From Ornithinibacillus sp. 4-3 (lineage in GTDB: Bacteria; Bacillota; Bacilli; Bacillales; Amphibacillaceae), in assembly GCF_040958695.1 (NCBI RefSeq), contig NZ_CP162599.1, positions 2,762,001-2,826,000 on the forward strand: 64,000 nucleotides of DNA, in the 5' to 3' direction. The notes under the pieces were generated by a model. That model worked only from the letters and a program-made list of their open reading frames with translations, was not told where the DNA came from and made no database searches. Of this stretch, positions 35,342 through 44,844 are shown piece after piece. Position 1 is the first letter of the stretch, and every line of letters begins with the position of its first letter. The position numbers were made by a program, and so were the translations under genes.

Positions 35342-36937
35342 ATGAAAAAGGTTAACTTTACACTAATCACATTATTATTTATACTAAGCATCGCCTTGAT
35401 AGGTTGTTCTAGTGGCGATAAGGAAACAGCAAACACCCCTAATGAAGATGCGAATGAAGAAAAAGATGACAACGCAAAATATGGTGGCGACTTACATTTC
35501 GCCTTTAATGCACAGCCACCGAACCTAGATCCACCAACAAACACAAGCCTAGATACTCGTGATATTGGACATCATATATTCGAACCACTTCTTACATTAA
35601 ATACAAAATTTGAAGTGCAACCAATGTTAGCGGAAGATTATGAAGTTAGTGATGATGGAAAAGAAATAACCTTTCATTTACGTCAAGGAATTAAATTTCA
35701 TAATGGCAAAGAAGTTACCTCAGAAGATGTGGTTGCATCAATGGAAAGATGGCAAGAACTGTCTTCGCAAGCGCAGACTTACTTAAACGGAACTACATAT
35801 GAGGCAGTAGATGAACATACAATAGTGGCGCATATACCTAATCCAACTACATTAGATTTATATATTATTGCTGATTTAACTCAGTTCCCAGCAATTATGC
35901 CTAAAGAAATTGTAGAGAAGGCAGGTAAAGAATGGGTGGAAGAATATGTTGGTACTGGTCCATATAAATTAGAGGAATGGAAACAGGATCAATACATTAA
36001 ACTTACCAGATATGAGGATTTTCAATCACGGACAGAGCCTGCGGATGGATTAGCAGGAGAGAAGAAAGCTTATGTAGATAATGTATACTTCCATGTTGTT
36101 CAAGATTTATCAACCCGTGTTTCTGGATTGCAAACAGGAGAATACCATGTTGCGAAAAACATTACACAGGATAGTGCAGAATTAATAGAAGCAGATGACA
36201 ACTTAAAAAATGAATTATATACGACAGGTTTTCCGATTATTCTCTTTAATAAAAAAGAAGGCGTATTTACAGATAATCTAGTTCGTAAAGCAGCTAATGC
36301 AGCAGTTAATGTGGAAGATATTTTAATTGCCACATACGGAAATGAAAAATACTATCAAAAGAATCACTCGCTCGTGAAAGAGGAACAAACAAATTGGTAT
36401 ACAGAAGCAGGAAAAGAGGAATATGAATTATATGATTTAGAATTAGCAAAGGAGCTCTTAGAACAATCAAGCTATAATGGAGAAGAAATTACCATTTTAA
36501 CAACTCGTGATATTATGGAATGGTATAATATGATGGTTGTTGTTCAACAGCAATTAGAACAAATTGGTATGAATGTGAAATTAGATGTAACAGATTCTGC
36601 AACCATATCTGAACGCTTAGATGATCCTTCAGGATGGGATTTATATTCCACCTCATTCGCCTTCCGTCCAATGCCAATTATGTACCACTTCTTAAATCCA
36701 GAATGGTATGGTTGGATCGATAGTGAAGAAATTGATGAGCTCAAAGATAAAATTTTACATGCAGCAACACAAGAAGAAGCTGAAGGTTACAAGGACCAAT
36801 TACATGAAGCGGTGTGGGACTATTTGCCAGCCATTAAAACTGGTGACCAAACAACCATTGTTTCTATGAAAAAAGAAATAGATGGTTATCAGCATGTTGC
36901 TGGTCCAATCATTTGGAATGTATCTTTAAATGAATAA
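35342..36937 (+). CDS. Family-5 ABC transporter solute-binding lipoprotein (SBP-2)
   Basis: A 531-residue lipoprotein, lipobox ALIGC. It is a close relative of SBP-1: ITFHLRQGIKFHNGKEV, SEDVVASMERW, GTGPYKLEEWKQDQY, RTEPADGLAGEKKAYVDNVYF. The ATG at 35342 has AAAGGGG before it; the longer frame starting at 35279 lacks a site. It is the only member of the group on the plus strand and stands alone, with no transport partners or hydrolase next to it; a Dus gene follows after a terminator. Confidence 0.92.
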   Translation: MKKVNFTLITLLFILSIALIGCSSGDKETANTPNEDANEEKDDNAKYGGDLHFAFNAQPPNLDPPTNTSLDTRDIGHHIFEPLLTLNTKFEVQPMLAEDYEVSDDGKEITFHLRQGIKFHNGKEVTSEDVVASMERWQELSSQAQTYLNGTTYEAVDEHTIVAHIPNPTTLDLYIIADLTQFPAIMPKEIVEKAGKEWVEEYVGTGPYKLEEWKQDQYIKLTRYEDFQSRTEPADGLAGEKKAYVDNVYFHVVQDLSTRVSGLQTGEYHVAKNITQDSAELIEADDNLKNELYTTGFPIILFNKKEGVFTDNLVRKAANAAVNVEDILIATYGNEKYYQKNHSLVKEEQTNWYTEAGKEEYELYDLELAKELLEQSSYNGEEITILTTRDIMEWYNMMVVVQQQLEQIGMNVKLDVTDSATISERLDDPSGWDLYSTSFAFRPMPIMYHFLNPEWYGWIDSEEIDELKDKILHAATQEEAEGYKDQLHEAVWDYLPAIKTGDQTTIVSMKKEIDGYQHVAGPIIWNVSLNE

Positions 36938-36944
36938 ATAAACT

Positions 36945-36990
36945 AAAAAAATGTAGTACAAATCGAAAATTGATTTGTACTACTTTTTAT
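36945..36990 (+). terminator. Terminator after SBP-2
   Basis: Stem GTAGTACAAATC/GATTTGTACTAC followed by TTTTT, eight bases after the SBP-2 stop. Confidence 0.92.
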
Positions 36991-37131
36991 TTCTCTATAA
37001 AAAGCAAGCGAATTGATACGCCTAATCTAAAAAATATGGTATCATCTTTTAGTAGAAAACTTAGCTTATTGCTAGTTTCTCTAATAATAATCTATAGATA
37101 AAATGCTTTTTTTAGAGAGGAATAAGTAAGA

Positions 37132-38106
37132 ATGAGTAATAATAATTTTTGGCTTGATTTACCTCGGCCGTTTTTTATATTAGCACCAATGGAAGATGTT
37201 ACAGATGTTGTGTTTCGTCATGTGATTAGTAAAGCAGGTCGGCCAGATGTATTTTTTACCGAATTTGCAAATACAACAAGCTATTGTCATCCTGATGGAA
37301 CAGAAAGTGTACGTGGACGATTAACTTTTACAGAGGACGAGCAACCAATTGTAGCACATATTTGGGGAGATAATCCAGAATACTTCAAACAGATGAGTAT
37401 CGGGATGAGAGAGCTTGGTTTTCGTGGCGTTGACATTAACATGGGCTGCCCCGTACAAAATGTCGCTGCTAAAGGCAGAGGTGCTGGACTTATTCGTCAT
37501 CCTGAAGTAGCCGCAGAAATTATTCAAGCAGCAAAAGCTGGCGGACTACCAGTGAGTGTAAAAACACGACTTGGCTATATCAAAATAGATGAATGGCGTG
37601 ATTGGTTAACACATATTTTCAAGCAAGATATTGCCAATCTATCTATCCATCTTCGTACACGAAAAGAAATGAGTAAAGTAGATGCACATTGGGAGTTAAT
37701 CCCAGAAATTAAAAAACTACGTGATGAAATTGCTCCACAAACTTTATTAACTATCAATGGAGATATTCCAGATCGCGCTACAGGATTAAAATTAGTAGAA
37801 GAGCACGGTGTTGATGGTGTAATGATTGGTCGCGGTGTTTTCACAAATCCATTTGCTTTTGAAAAAGAGCCGAAAGAACATAGTCCAAAAGAATTTCTTG
37901 AGCTATTACATTTACAGCTGGATCTCCACGACAAGCATGCGAGTGAATTAGAAGCACGCCCATTTAAAACCTTACATCGATTCTTTAAAATATATGTTCG
38001 TGGATTCAGAGGTGCAAGTGAATTAAGAAATCAATTGATGAATACTAACTCTACTGATGCTGTTCGAGAATTACTTCAACCATTTATGGAAGCAGAATTA
38101 GATTGA
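37132..38106 (+). CDS. dus: tRNA-dihydrouridine synthase
   Basis: FMN enzyme reducing uridines of tRNA to dihydrouridine with NADPH. The 324-residue protein has [13 protein letters not shown] at the start and the catalytic cysteine at residue 106 in [15 protein letters not shown], with SVKTRLG and the INGDIPD / VDGVMIGRG phosphate-binding segments. It is a DusC/YfjN-like branch rather than the DusB next to lysS. AGAGAGGA precedes the ATG. Single-gene unit. Confidence 0.93.
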   Translation: MSNNNFWLDLPRPFFILAPMEDVTDVVFRHVISKAGRPDVFFTEFANTTSYCHPDGTESVRGRLTFTEDEQPIVAHIWGDNPEYFKQMSIGMRELGFRGVDINMGCPVQNVAAKGRGAGLIRHPEVAAEIIQAAKAGGLPVSVKTRLGYIKIDEWRDWLTHIFKQDIANLSIHLRTRKEMSKVDAHWELIPEIKKLRDEIAPQTLLTINGDIPDRATGLKLVEEHGVDGVMIGRGVFTNPFAFEKEPKEHSPKEFLELLHLQLDLHDKHASELEARPFKTLHRFFKIYVRGFRGASELRNQLMNTNSTDAVRELLQPFMEAELD

Positions 38107-38112
38107 ACCGCA

Positions 38113-38154
38113 TAGAAAAAACTCCTTGATTAAAAAAACAAGGAGTTTTTTCTA
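38113..38154. terminator. Bidirectional terminator between dus and the PII gene
   Basis: Perfect stem AGAAAAAACTCCTTG/CAAGGAGTTTTTTCT between convergent genes. Confidence 0.93.
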
Positions 38155-38157
38155 TGT

Positions 38158-38835
38158 TTATTTATATAATCCGTATGTGGCATGAACATCTTGGATAAAT
38201 ATAATTCCATTACCAGGCTCATCAATTTTCAGCTTCTTCTTGATTGCTCTAGCAATAGCTTCTGTTGTTTCTTTTTCAGATAAAATCAGGACCATTTCTT
38301 TCTCAGGTTCAATTTCCATAGCAAAGAGCTTACTAGTTTCATGGATTCCTGAACCTCTTGCATTCAAGATTGTTCCACCTTTTGAACCTGCTCCGACCGC
38401 TGCATCAATTACATATTCTGCATTTCCTTTTTCTACAATCACTGAAATTACATGATACATGATCTGCTCCGCTCCTCTATCTTCTTTTAAATAATCATCT
38501 TTTTTATATGTTCCAGCACCAATAATATAACCTACGGATGTAGTAAAAGCTATTCCATGATTAGGCTTGGAAAACTTAAACTTTTTATCTAGCTCTCCAA
38601 TAGCTTTTCGTGCTGTTTCTTTATCAGCAACCATGAAAACAACTTCTTTTCTCACTTCATCTATCGCTAAAAATTCCAAAAGTCGACTTTTGACAGTACC
38701 TTTACCTAGTAATACTGTACCGCCAGAGACCCCACAACTCCTTGCTTTCTGTATAATCTTACTGCCTAATCCATAGTTGACAATAATACAAATACGTTCA
38801 TATTCTTTATCATTAGCATCAGAGCTACTGAACAT
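38158..38835 (-). CDS. Tandem PII-like (GlnB-fold) regulatory protein
   Basis: A 225-residue protein with two PII-like domains in a row, residues ~14-105 and ~127-218. They align with each other: GGTVLLGKGTV with GGTILNARGSG, FLAIDEVRKEVVFMVADKET with FAMEIEPEKEMVLILSEKET, and PNHGIAFTTSV with PGNGIIFIQDV. The T-loop is short and has no tyrosine of the uridylylation type, so control is probably by small-molecule binding. The start overlaps the DUF1538 gene by 11 bases, with GGAAGGA upstream. By analogy to GlnK-AmtB it should regulate the neighbouring transporter. Confidence 0.88.
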   Translation of the reverse strand: MFSSSDANDKEYERICIIVNYGLGSKIIQKARSCGVSGGTVLLGKGTVKSRLLEFLAIDEVRKEVVFMVADKETARKAIGELDKKFKFSKPNHGIAFTTSVGYIIGAGTYKKDDYLKEDRGAEQIMYHVISVIVEKGNAEYVIDAAVGAGSKGGTILNARGSGIHETSKLFAMEIEPEKEMVLILSEKETTEAIARAIKKKLKIDEPGNGIIFIQDVHATYGLYK

Positions 38836-40318
38836 CTCTTGCCATCCTTCCCTTTTTAGACTTCAACTTAAATATTAATCCTAAGACTTGTAAAGCAATT
38901 AAAGGAGTCAGAGCAACCATGGCGATCATTCCAAATCCATCCACAATAACATTTGCTCCTTCAACTGATTCTGCTGCACCCTGGACAAACGCTAATATAA
39001 ACGTAGCAGTCATTGGACCTGACGCAACACCCCCAGAATCAAATGCAATTCCAACAAATAATTTTCCAACAAAGAATGTCATAGCAAGAGCAATTGCATA
39101 ACCAGGCAATAAATAATGCCATAATTGTAGCTCTGGTACGATTATGCGAAGTACGGATAAAGCAATAGCAACTCCTACCCCGATAGATAAGGATAGCATA
39201 ACAACACTACGCTTCACATAACCACTCGTCACTTCTTCAATTTGATTGGTCAATACATATACAGCTGGCTCTGCTAAAATAGTTACTAGCCCTAAAATAA
39301 AGGCTATAATAATAAGATACGCTTTATTGTCTAAAGAAGCAATACTATACCCTACTGAAGCACCTACATCCATAAATCCAGCATTTACACCTACTAAAAA
39401 TAATACTAGTCCAATAAATGTAAATAAGAGTCCTTCTAAAATTTTTCTTACTCCCCTTTTTGACATCTTGAAGCTAAATTTCTGAAAAATGAGGAACATA
39501 ATAATAATTGGTAACAACGCAATAACAATTTCTCCAGATATTATTGGAATTTCGTGTAAAAATGGTCCAAATATAGAAGATGTATCTGCTGTTCTTGTTT
39601 CCAAGCTACCTGACATTTCTTCTGTACCTTTAACAATATTCATAATCATAACTGCAATAATTGCACCTGCTGATGCAATCGCTACTAGACCAAAACTATC
39701 CTCTTCAGAAGCTATACTATTCTTCTTCATAGAGGAAACGCCAAGAGCAAGTGCTAAGATAAATGGCACCGTTAGTGCACCAGTTGTTGCTCCGGAAGCA
39801 TCAAATGAAATCGCAAGAAATTCAGAAGATGTAAAAAGTGCAAGAATAAAGATAATTCCATAAATAACAATAAGCATTTTATGTATAGGAATATTATACA
39901 CAATTCGAACAAGCCCTGTTGAAATCAGTACCCCAATACCGATTGAAACAACTACAACAATACTAAGCTTTGTAATCAAACCTGATGTTACTAGATCAAC
40001 TTGACCTGCTAAAATATGTAAATCCGGCTCCGCAATTGAAATAAAGAATCCAAGTAAAATTCCAACAACAATGATAACCCACATTTTATTTGGTTTAACA
40101 ATCGCTTTCCCCATCGATTCACCTATTGGGGTTACTCCCAAATCTACACCAAATAAAAATATTGTTAGTCCAACAATTATAAATATTGCCCCTATAGCAA
40201 ATTGGATCATTAAGGATGTTTCCAGATGTATGATTGTATAATTCAAAATGAATACAATAATTGTGATTGGTAGAACAGCAAATACTACCTCTTTTAGTTT
40301 AGCACCTAATATATTCAA
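38825..40318 (-). CDS. Duplicated DUF1538 membrane transporter (putative cation/H+ antiporter)
   Basis: A ~497-residue membrane protein made of two homologous DUF1538 halves (about residues 10-220 and 255-490). Internal repeats are plain: AEPDLHILAGQVDLVTSG with AEPAVYVLTNQIEEVTSG, and ISFDASGATTGALTVPFILAL with IAFDSGGVASGPMTATFILAF. Two-gene DUF1538 pairs (UmpAB) have been reported as Na+(Li+,K+)/H+ antiporters in Halomonas; here both halves are fused. I choose TTG 40318, with AAAGGA nine bases upstream; the in-frame TTG at 40336 has no site. It is translationally coupled to the tandem PII gene. Confidence 0.85.
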   Translation of the reverse strand: MNILGAKLKEVVFAVLPITIIVFILNYTIIHLETSLMIQFAIGAIFIIVGLTIFLFGVDLGVTPIGESMGKAIVKPNKMWVIIVVGILLGFFISIAEPDLHILAGQVDLVTSGLITKLSIVVVVSIGIGVLISTGLVRIVYNIPIHKMLIVIYGIIFILALFTSSEFLAISFDASGATTGALTVPFILALALGVSSMKKNSIASEEDSFGLVAIASAGAIIAVMIMNIVKGTEEMSGSLETRTADTSSIFGPFLHEIPIISGEIVIALLPIIIMFLIFQKFSFKMSKRGVRKILEGLLFTFIGLVLFLVGVNAGFMDVGASVGYSIASLDNKAYLIIIAFILGLVTILAEPAVYVLTNQIEEVTSGYVKRSVVMLSLSIGVGVAIALSVLRIIVPELQLWHYLLPGYAIALAMTFFVGKLFVGIAFDSGGVASGPMTATFILAFVQGAAESVEGANVIVDGFGMIAMVALTPLIALQVLGLIFKLKSKKGRMARDVQ

Positions 40319-40424
40319 AAAAACCAATCCTTTCAATAAGAATCGAACAAAAACATAAAGAAAACTTTATGTTGTCAATAATGCTTTGGTATGATTACTC
40401 TCTGATTTTTTAAAATCTTCTTGA

Positions 40425-40560
40425 TAAAAAATAACCTATTTCCTGTAGGTTATGAAATCTGCGATATCCGCCAAAAGCTTTATCTTTGTTCAGTAAACAG
40501 GTGTTTCCTCCCACTGAACAGAAAAAATGTAGCTTCACTCTTCACAGATAGATGTGTGAG
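40425..40560 (-). promoter_or_regulatory. Candidate structured leader RNA of the DUF1538-PII operon
   Basis: On the minus strand: an outer AAGCU/AGCUU pairing encloses a 7-bp GUUCAGU/ACUGAAC stem (plus 40489-40520) with a GGGAGGAAACACCU loop; a GGCGGAUAUCGC segment follows; then an AUAACCU/AGGUUAU stem at 40431-40453 runs into UUUUUU. This is a folded domain ahead of a terminator, about 110 nt before the start codon, as in a riboswitch. It does not match any riboswitch class I can recall. Confidence 0.45.
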
Positions 40561-40994
40561 TTTTCTGCTAATTAAAATAAAAATTTCCTGGAAAAATATC
40601 ATATGGTAATTTAACTAATAATCTTTTTTAAACAAAAGATTAGGATAGTAACTACATAGAAAAAAGTGGGTTAAAGCAATTTTTCAATGTGAGCTTTCGA
40701 TGCATAGGGCATACTAACGTATAAGATGGTTGGTATAGATAGGTTTGATACAAATTTAATCTTCATTCATTTAAGTATTGCAACAGGGCACTGATCATTT
40801 AGTCTACTCTCCTATTATAGGATAGTTATAGCGATCAAGCTAATATTTACTTTTACATTATCCCTAGAATTTCTAAGCGAAGGAATATCTTACTATTAAA
40901 CTAAGAAAATTAATGTACTCTTATTTTATCATGTTTTTCAGTAATTAATAATCACTATTTTCAAAAATTTAATACGAAAACAAACATTACATAA
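40561..40994. other. Long intergenic stretch, nothing recognised
   Basis: About 430 bp of AT-rich sequence between the DUF1538 leader and SBP-3's terminator. It probably holds the promoter of the DUF1538 operon. No open frame with a ribosome binding site, no tRNA and no repeat was found. Confidence 0.5.
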
Positions 40995-40995
40995 A

Positions 40996-41045
40996 TAAAA
41001 AAGTAGCATAAAACCTGGTTATTGGCCTTATACTACTCTATTTAT
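40996..41045 (-). terminator. Terminator after SBP-3
   Basis: Stem AGTAGcATAA/TTATaCTACT with a U run on the minus strand, just after the SBP-3 stop. Confidence 0.85.
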
Positions 41046-41057
41046 CTCTTGCTTAAA

Positions 41058-42632
41058 TTATTCTGTAACACTTACATTCCAATAAACTGGACCTGAAGTT
41101 GTAGTAAGCCCTTCTACATTTGTGCCATATCCATATAGGTAATGGTAAACACCGTTTTGAATAACAGGTAGAAGTTCTTCCCAAGCATAAAGCTGTAATT
41201 CATCCCAAATTGCTTTTGCTTCTTCAGTAGTAGGAGCAACTTCGATTTGTTTCATCATTTCCCCTACTTTATCATCATTCACTCCACCAGCATAGCTATC
41301 ACTTAACGCAAGTAACTGCGGTGGTGTACTCACAACAGAGAATGAGTTTACGACAGCATCCCATTCATCTTGATTATTCTCAATTTTATCAACCATTGTT
41401 GGCCAATCATACACCTCTAGTTGTGCATTAATTCCCATTTGTTTTAATTGTTCTTGAATTGCAATTCCAGCATTGTAAAATTCAATATAATCACGTGTTG
41501 TTAGAATAGTAAATTCTTCCCCAGCATAACCCATTTCATCTAACATTTCTTTAGCTTTTTCTGGATCATTCTGATTATAATATTCACTTCCTGCATCACT
41601 TGCCCATGTTTCAATTTCTCTATCCATATAACTTGAATCAATTGTGAATAGATCCTCATTTGGGAAAGCAGCCATTAAAATATCTTCATGATTTAATCCA
41701 ACATTGATAGCTTGTCTCATTTTTATGTCAGAAGAAAGCCCTTCAACATTATTCATGATTAACACTTGATTTCCTTCTTTAGCCATAATCGTTTCAATAT
41801 TTGGATCTTCTTTAAAATCATTATACATATCATATGGTAAACCATGGACTATATCATATTCACCTGTTTGTAATCCTGTTAATCTAGTTGTAGGATCTGT
41901 AACAATGTGTAGATAGATTTCATCTACTAATGCTTCTTTTTTTCCTGCTAAACCATCTGGTTCACCAGAAACAGGTTGGTAATCTTCAAATTTTTCATAA
42001 CGAATATACTGGTCTTGTCTCCATTCCGCAAATTTAAAAGGACCTGTTCCAATATATTCTTGTACTCCTTCTGCTGGAGCAGATTCGACAATCTCTTTTG
42101 GCATAATACCTGCCGCTTGTTTAGAAGATGCAATAGTATCTAATACAAGTGCAGATGCTTCTTCCAATTCAAGTACAACTGTATAATCATCTTCTGCTGT
42201 CCATGTTGCATCTTCAAAGATATTTCCTGTAACAGAGGATTTTTCCATCCAACGTTCCATTGAAGCAACAACATCCTCTGCTGTCATTTCTTCTCCGTTA
42301 TGGAACTTAATTCCTTCTCTTAAATGGAATGTATATGTCTTATTATCTTCTGTATCAATAGACTCTGCTAACATTGGTTGCGGATTAAATTTGGAATCTG
42401 TAACTACTAAACTTTCAAAAATTGGTCTCGCTGCATCACGTGTAGCCGTAGCTGAAACTGCTGGCTGATCTAGTGATGGCGGAGCTCCATCAATCGCAAT
42501 GTTTAATGTACCCCCACTATTTTCACCACTTGCATCAGAATCATTGTTACCTGAAGATGAATCTGACCCACAAGCTGCAACGATAAATAGCATAGCTGTA
42601 AGTATCGTTATTAACAATAAATTTCGCTTCAT
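41058..42632 (-). CDS. Family-5 ABC transporter solute-binding lipoprotein (SBP-3)
   Basis: A 524-residue lipoprotein, lipobox VAAC, with a Ser/Gly/Asp-rich linker. The same subfamily as SBP-1: YTFHLREGIKFHNGEEM, AEDVVASMERW, GTGPFKFAEWRQDQY, GEPDGLAGKKEALVDEIYLHIV. AAAGGGG precedes the ATG. A cre site lies ~100 bp upstream, so CcpA control is likely. Upstream on the same strand are a small cupin and a homocysteine S-methyltransferase, separated by 371 bp. No permease or ATPase is present. Confidence 0.92.
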   Translation of the reverse strand: MKRNLLLITILTAMLFIVAACGSDSSSGNNDSDASGENSGGTLNIAIDGAPPSLDQPAVSATATRDAARPIFESLVVTDSKFNPQPMLAESIDTEDNKTYTFHLREGIKFHNGEEMTAEDVVASMERWMEKSSVTGNIFEDATWTAEDDYTVVLELEEASALVLDTIASSKQAAGIMPKEIVESAPAEGVQEYIGTGPFKFAEWRQDQYIRYEKFEDYQPVSGEPDGLAGKKEALVDEIYLHIVTDPTTRLTGLQTGEYDIVHGLPYDMYNDFKEDPNIETIMAKEGNQVLIMNNVEGLSSDIKMRQAINVGLNHEDILMAAFPNEDLFTIDSSYMDREIETWASDAGSEYYNQNDPEKAKEMLDEMGYAGEEFTILTTRDYIEFYNAGIAIQEQLKQMGINAQLEVYDWPTMVDKIENNQDEWDAVVNSFSVVSTPPQLLALSDSYAGGVNDDKVGEMMKQIEVAPTTEEAKAIWDELQLYAWEELLPVIQNGVYHYLYGYGTNVEGLTTTSGPVYWNVSVTE

Positions 42633-42729
42633 TCGATAAATTCCCCTTTTGTCTTATTATGTACTAGCAAAATGATGTTTGAGCATATTTATACCTGGCA
42701 ACCTAATTTATTTAATCTATGGTAACCAT

Positions 42730-42744
42730 TTGTAAACGCTCTCT
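42730..42744. promoter_or_regulatory. cre (CcpA) site upstream of SBP-3
   Basis: TTGTAAACGCTCTCT fits the consensus WTGNAANCGNWNNCW at every fixed position, ~100 bp before the start codon. Confidence 0.65.
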
Positions 42745-43003
42745 TCTTCTAGATAAAAAAACTCCTCATAACAATGAATCATCATTTTTTCCTCACTTAT
42801 ACCACTATATATTGTTTCGGCACACTAAACAAAGTGGGAAAAGCCGGATAATAAGCGGTTATTCAGGGGTAAAACATTATTAAGCTAGATAGCCATGACT
42901 ATACTTAGTTATTCTTCCGTATACGTGCCTATCCTCGTAAATAAGTATATTTAATTATTAAAATTTATCTGTGATATAGCCTTAAATAGCTGTCATGAAG
43001 CGA

Positions 43004-43348
43004 TTATTCTTCTGTTAATATTCTATCACCTCTACTATTAGGCTGAGACACTACTAAAAATTCTACCTCTTCATCAGATTTATTCATCATCTGATGTGGG
43101 ATAAGTGGAGGTATTTCTACCCCTTCCTTGGCATGTAAAGTAATATATTCTCCTTCCATTTCCATTGTTGCAGTACCTGATAGAATAAAGAAAAATTGAC
43201 GTGCGCGATTATGATAATGTCTAACTTCCGTAGTATGAGCTGGCATTCGTTCATGTATGATACTTAATTCTTTATTTTTCACTAAATGCCAACCATCACA
43301 CTGATTTCCCCATAAGTAGTGTTCTGCGTTATCTTTACTTATTTTCAA
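43004..43348 (-). CDS. Cupin-domain protein
   Basis: A 114-residue single-domain cupin with a full metal site: HYHNRARQFFFILSG (motif 1) and GVEIPPLIPHQMMN (motif 2), giving three histidines. Small cupins of this type act as isomerases, dioxygenases or sensors; substrate unknown. Translation starts at TTG with GAGG 11 bases upstream. It lies 78 bp downstream of the homocysteine methyltransferase, probably in the same transcript. Confidence 0.82.
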   Translation of the reverse strand: MKISKDNAEHYLWGNQCDGWHLVKNKELSIIHERMPAHTTEVRHYHNRARQFFFILSGTATMEMEGEYITLHAKEGVEIPPLIPHQMMNKSDEEVEFLVVSQPNSRGDRILTEE

Positions 43349-43426
43349 TTTGTACCCATCCTCTCTATAAAATGAAATACCCTAACTCACTGCATTTTGA
43401 ATACTAGGTTATTTCAATCCAAATTA

Positions 43427-44368
43427 TTATTTCTCTTCTCTCACCCAGCTTGCAACCTCTTTGATATGTGCTGGGCTAGTACGACAACATCCACCTATTA
43501 AAGTAGCTCCTAGACCGAACCATTGCTTGGAAAGTTGTTTGTAATCCATTTTAATAGAGCCAGATTCCCATGTCTTATCATCCGGATTATACTTCTCACC
43601 TGAATTTGGATAGACTGATATTGGCTTATTTGTGTGACGCTTCATTTCAGCAATTAATGATGGAATATATTCTAGCGCTGTACAGTTAACTCCAATAGAT
43701 GCTACTTGATCCTGATCATTAAGCCACGTCATACAGTCTGCAATTTTTTCACCATCACTTATATGTAATTCATCTTTTGCACTAAAACTAAGCAATGCAT
43801 ATACTGTCGGGAATTCTTTTAACAATCTTGCAATAGCTTTTGCTTCCTTCAAGCAAGGGATTGTTTCACACACTAAGATATCTGCACCTGCTTCAACTAA
43901 GATTTTCATTCGATCTCTATGAAAATCCATTAACTGTTCTTCAGTTAAATCATAATCTCCTGTATACTCCGAACCATCTGCAAGAAAAGCACCATAAGGA
44001 CCAATGGATCCAGCCACAAGTGGCTTCGGACGATTCACATGATTTTTCTCATCTGCCCAAAACTCATCTCGAGCTTCTGCTGCAATTTGAACGGACTTTC
44101 CAATCAATTCTTCAGCCTCTTCTTTACTCAAACCGCGAGACATAAAACCTGCAATGGTTGCCTGATAGCTTGCTGTCATTGCACAATCTGCACCCGCTTC
44201 AAAATAATCAAGATGTACCTTCTTAATTAATTCTGGGTTTTCAATCAACACTTTTGCTGACCATAAACTATCATTCAGATCACATTCATATTTTTCAAGC
44301 TCTGTAGCCATTGCCCCGTCAAGAATCATTACAGGGAAAGAATTAAGTACATTTTCAATTGGATTCAT
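43427..44368 (-). CDS. mmuM: Homocysteine S-methyltransferase family protein
   Basis: A 313-residue zinc enzyme moving a methyl group from S-methylmethionine, SAM or a similar donor to homocysteine to make methionine. Zinc ligands are visible: Cys in SIGVNCTALEY and the Cys pair in GGCCRTSP. Other landmarks are ILDGAMATELE and AGADCAMTASYQATIAGF. It fits the MmuM/YbgG group, so gene symbol is by family. GAGG precedes the ATG. The usual S-methylmethionine permease is missing; SBP-3 lies downstream instead. Confidence 0.88.
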   Translation of the reverse strand: MNPIENVLNSFPVMILDGAMATELEKYECDLNDSLWSAKVLIENPELIKKVHLDYFEAGADCAMTASYQATIAGFMSRGLSKEEAEELIGKSVQIAAEARDEFWADEKNHVNRPKPLVAGSIGPYGAFLADGSEYTGDYDLTEEQLMDFHRDRMKILVEAGADILVCETIPCLKEAKAIARLLKEFPTVYALLSFSAKDELHISDGEKIADCMTWLNDQDQVASIGVNCTALEYIPSLIAEMKRHTNKPISVYPNSGEKYNPDDKTWESGSIKMDYKQLSKQWFGLGATLIGGCCRTSPAHIKEVASWVREEK

Positions 44369-44394
44369 GTTAGTGCTTTCCTCTCTATCTATAT

Positions 44395-44817
44395 TTATTC
44401 ACGGTTATCTTTTATTTTTATTACGAAATTGTCACTCCGGATGTGTTTCTTTATTAGCATATTGAATTCTTGCTTCTAAAATATTTTCTTGTCCAAAGTA
44501 AAGCAATTTGCTTAATAGTGCATTCTTGTCTTTCGGTCATAACCTATTTTTCTTGTTTGATAATAAATAGCAACTGCTTCTGGATCACACAGGTTATCGG
44601 CTTCTGAAAGTAACTCTACTGGTTTACCCAATGTGAACTCATCAATTACATCTAGTCCATCGTAATAAGCAAATCCGGCAATATGAAAATCCATTAAATG
44701 CCTACTTTTCTCATATGCATGTGCTTTTAATGATTTAATAAAGTTTTTGGTCTTCAGTCCATTACCATATTTGAATGCTCGTAACTTAACTCTAGTTATA
44801 TAAGTATAAGCCCACAA
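44395..44817 (-). pseudogene. HIRAN-domain protein, degraded
   Basis: The open part encodes a HIRAN domain: DFHIAGFAYYDGLDVI...GKPVELLSEADNLCDPEAVAIYY...KIGY. One base is missing near 44537. In the next frame the expected continuation follows, PKDKNALLSKLLYFGQENI then LEARIQYANKETHPE. A TGA at 44432-44434 interrupts it, and after another one-base shift the tail IKIKDNRE and a stop follow, ending at 44395. Three lesions make a true pseudogene more likely than sequencing error. HIRAN domains bind damaged or 3'-end DNA. Confidence 0.75.
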
Positions 44818-44844
44818 ACGTTAATTGTGAATCATTCCTTACTT

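Noticed and set aside
40421..40609. 62-codon plus-strand open frame in the DUF1538 leader
   Set aside because: No ribosome binding site, and it overlaps stems that pair better as RNA on the other strand.
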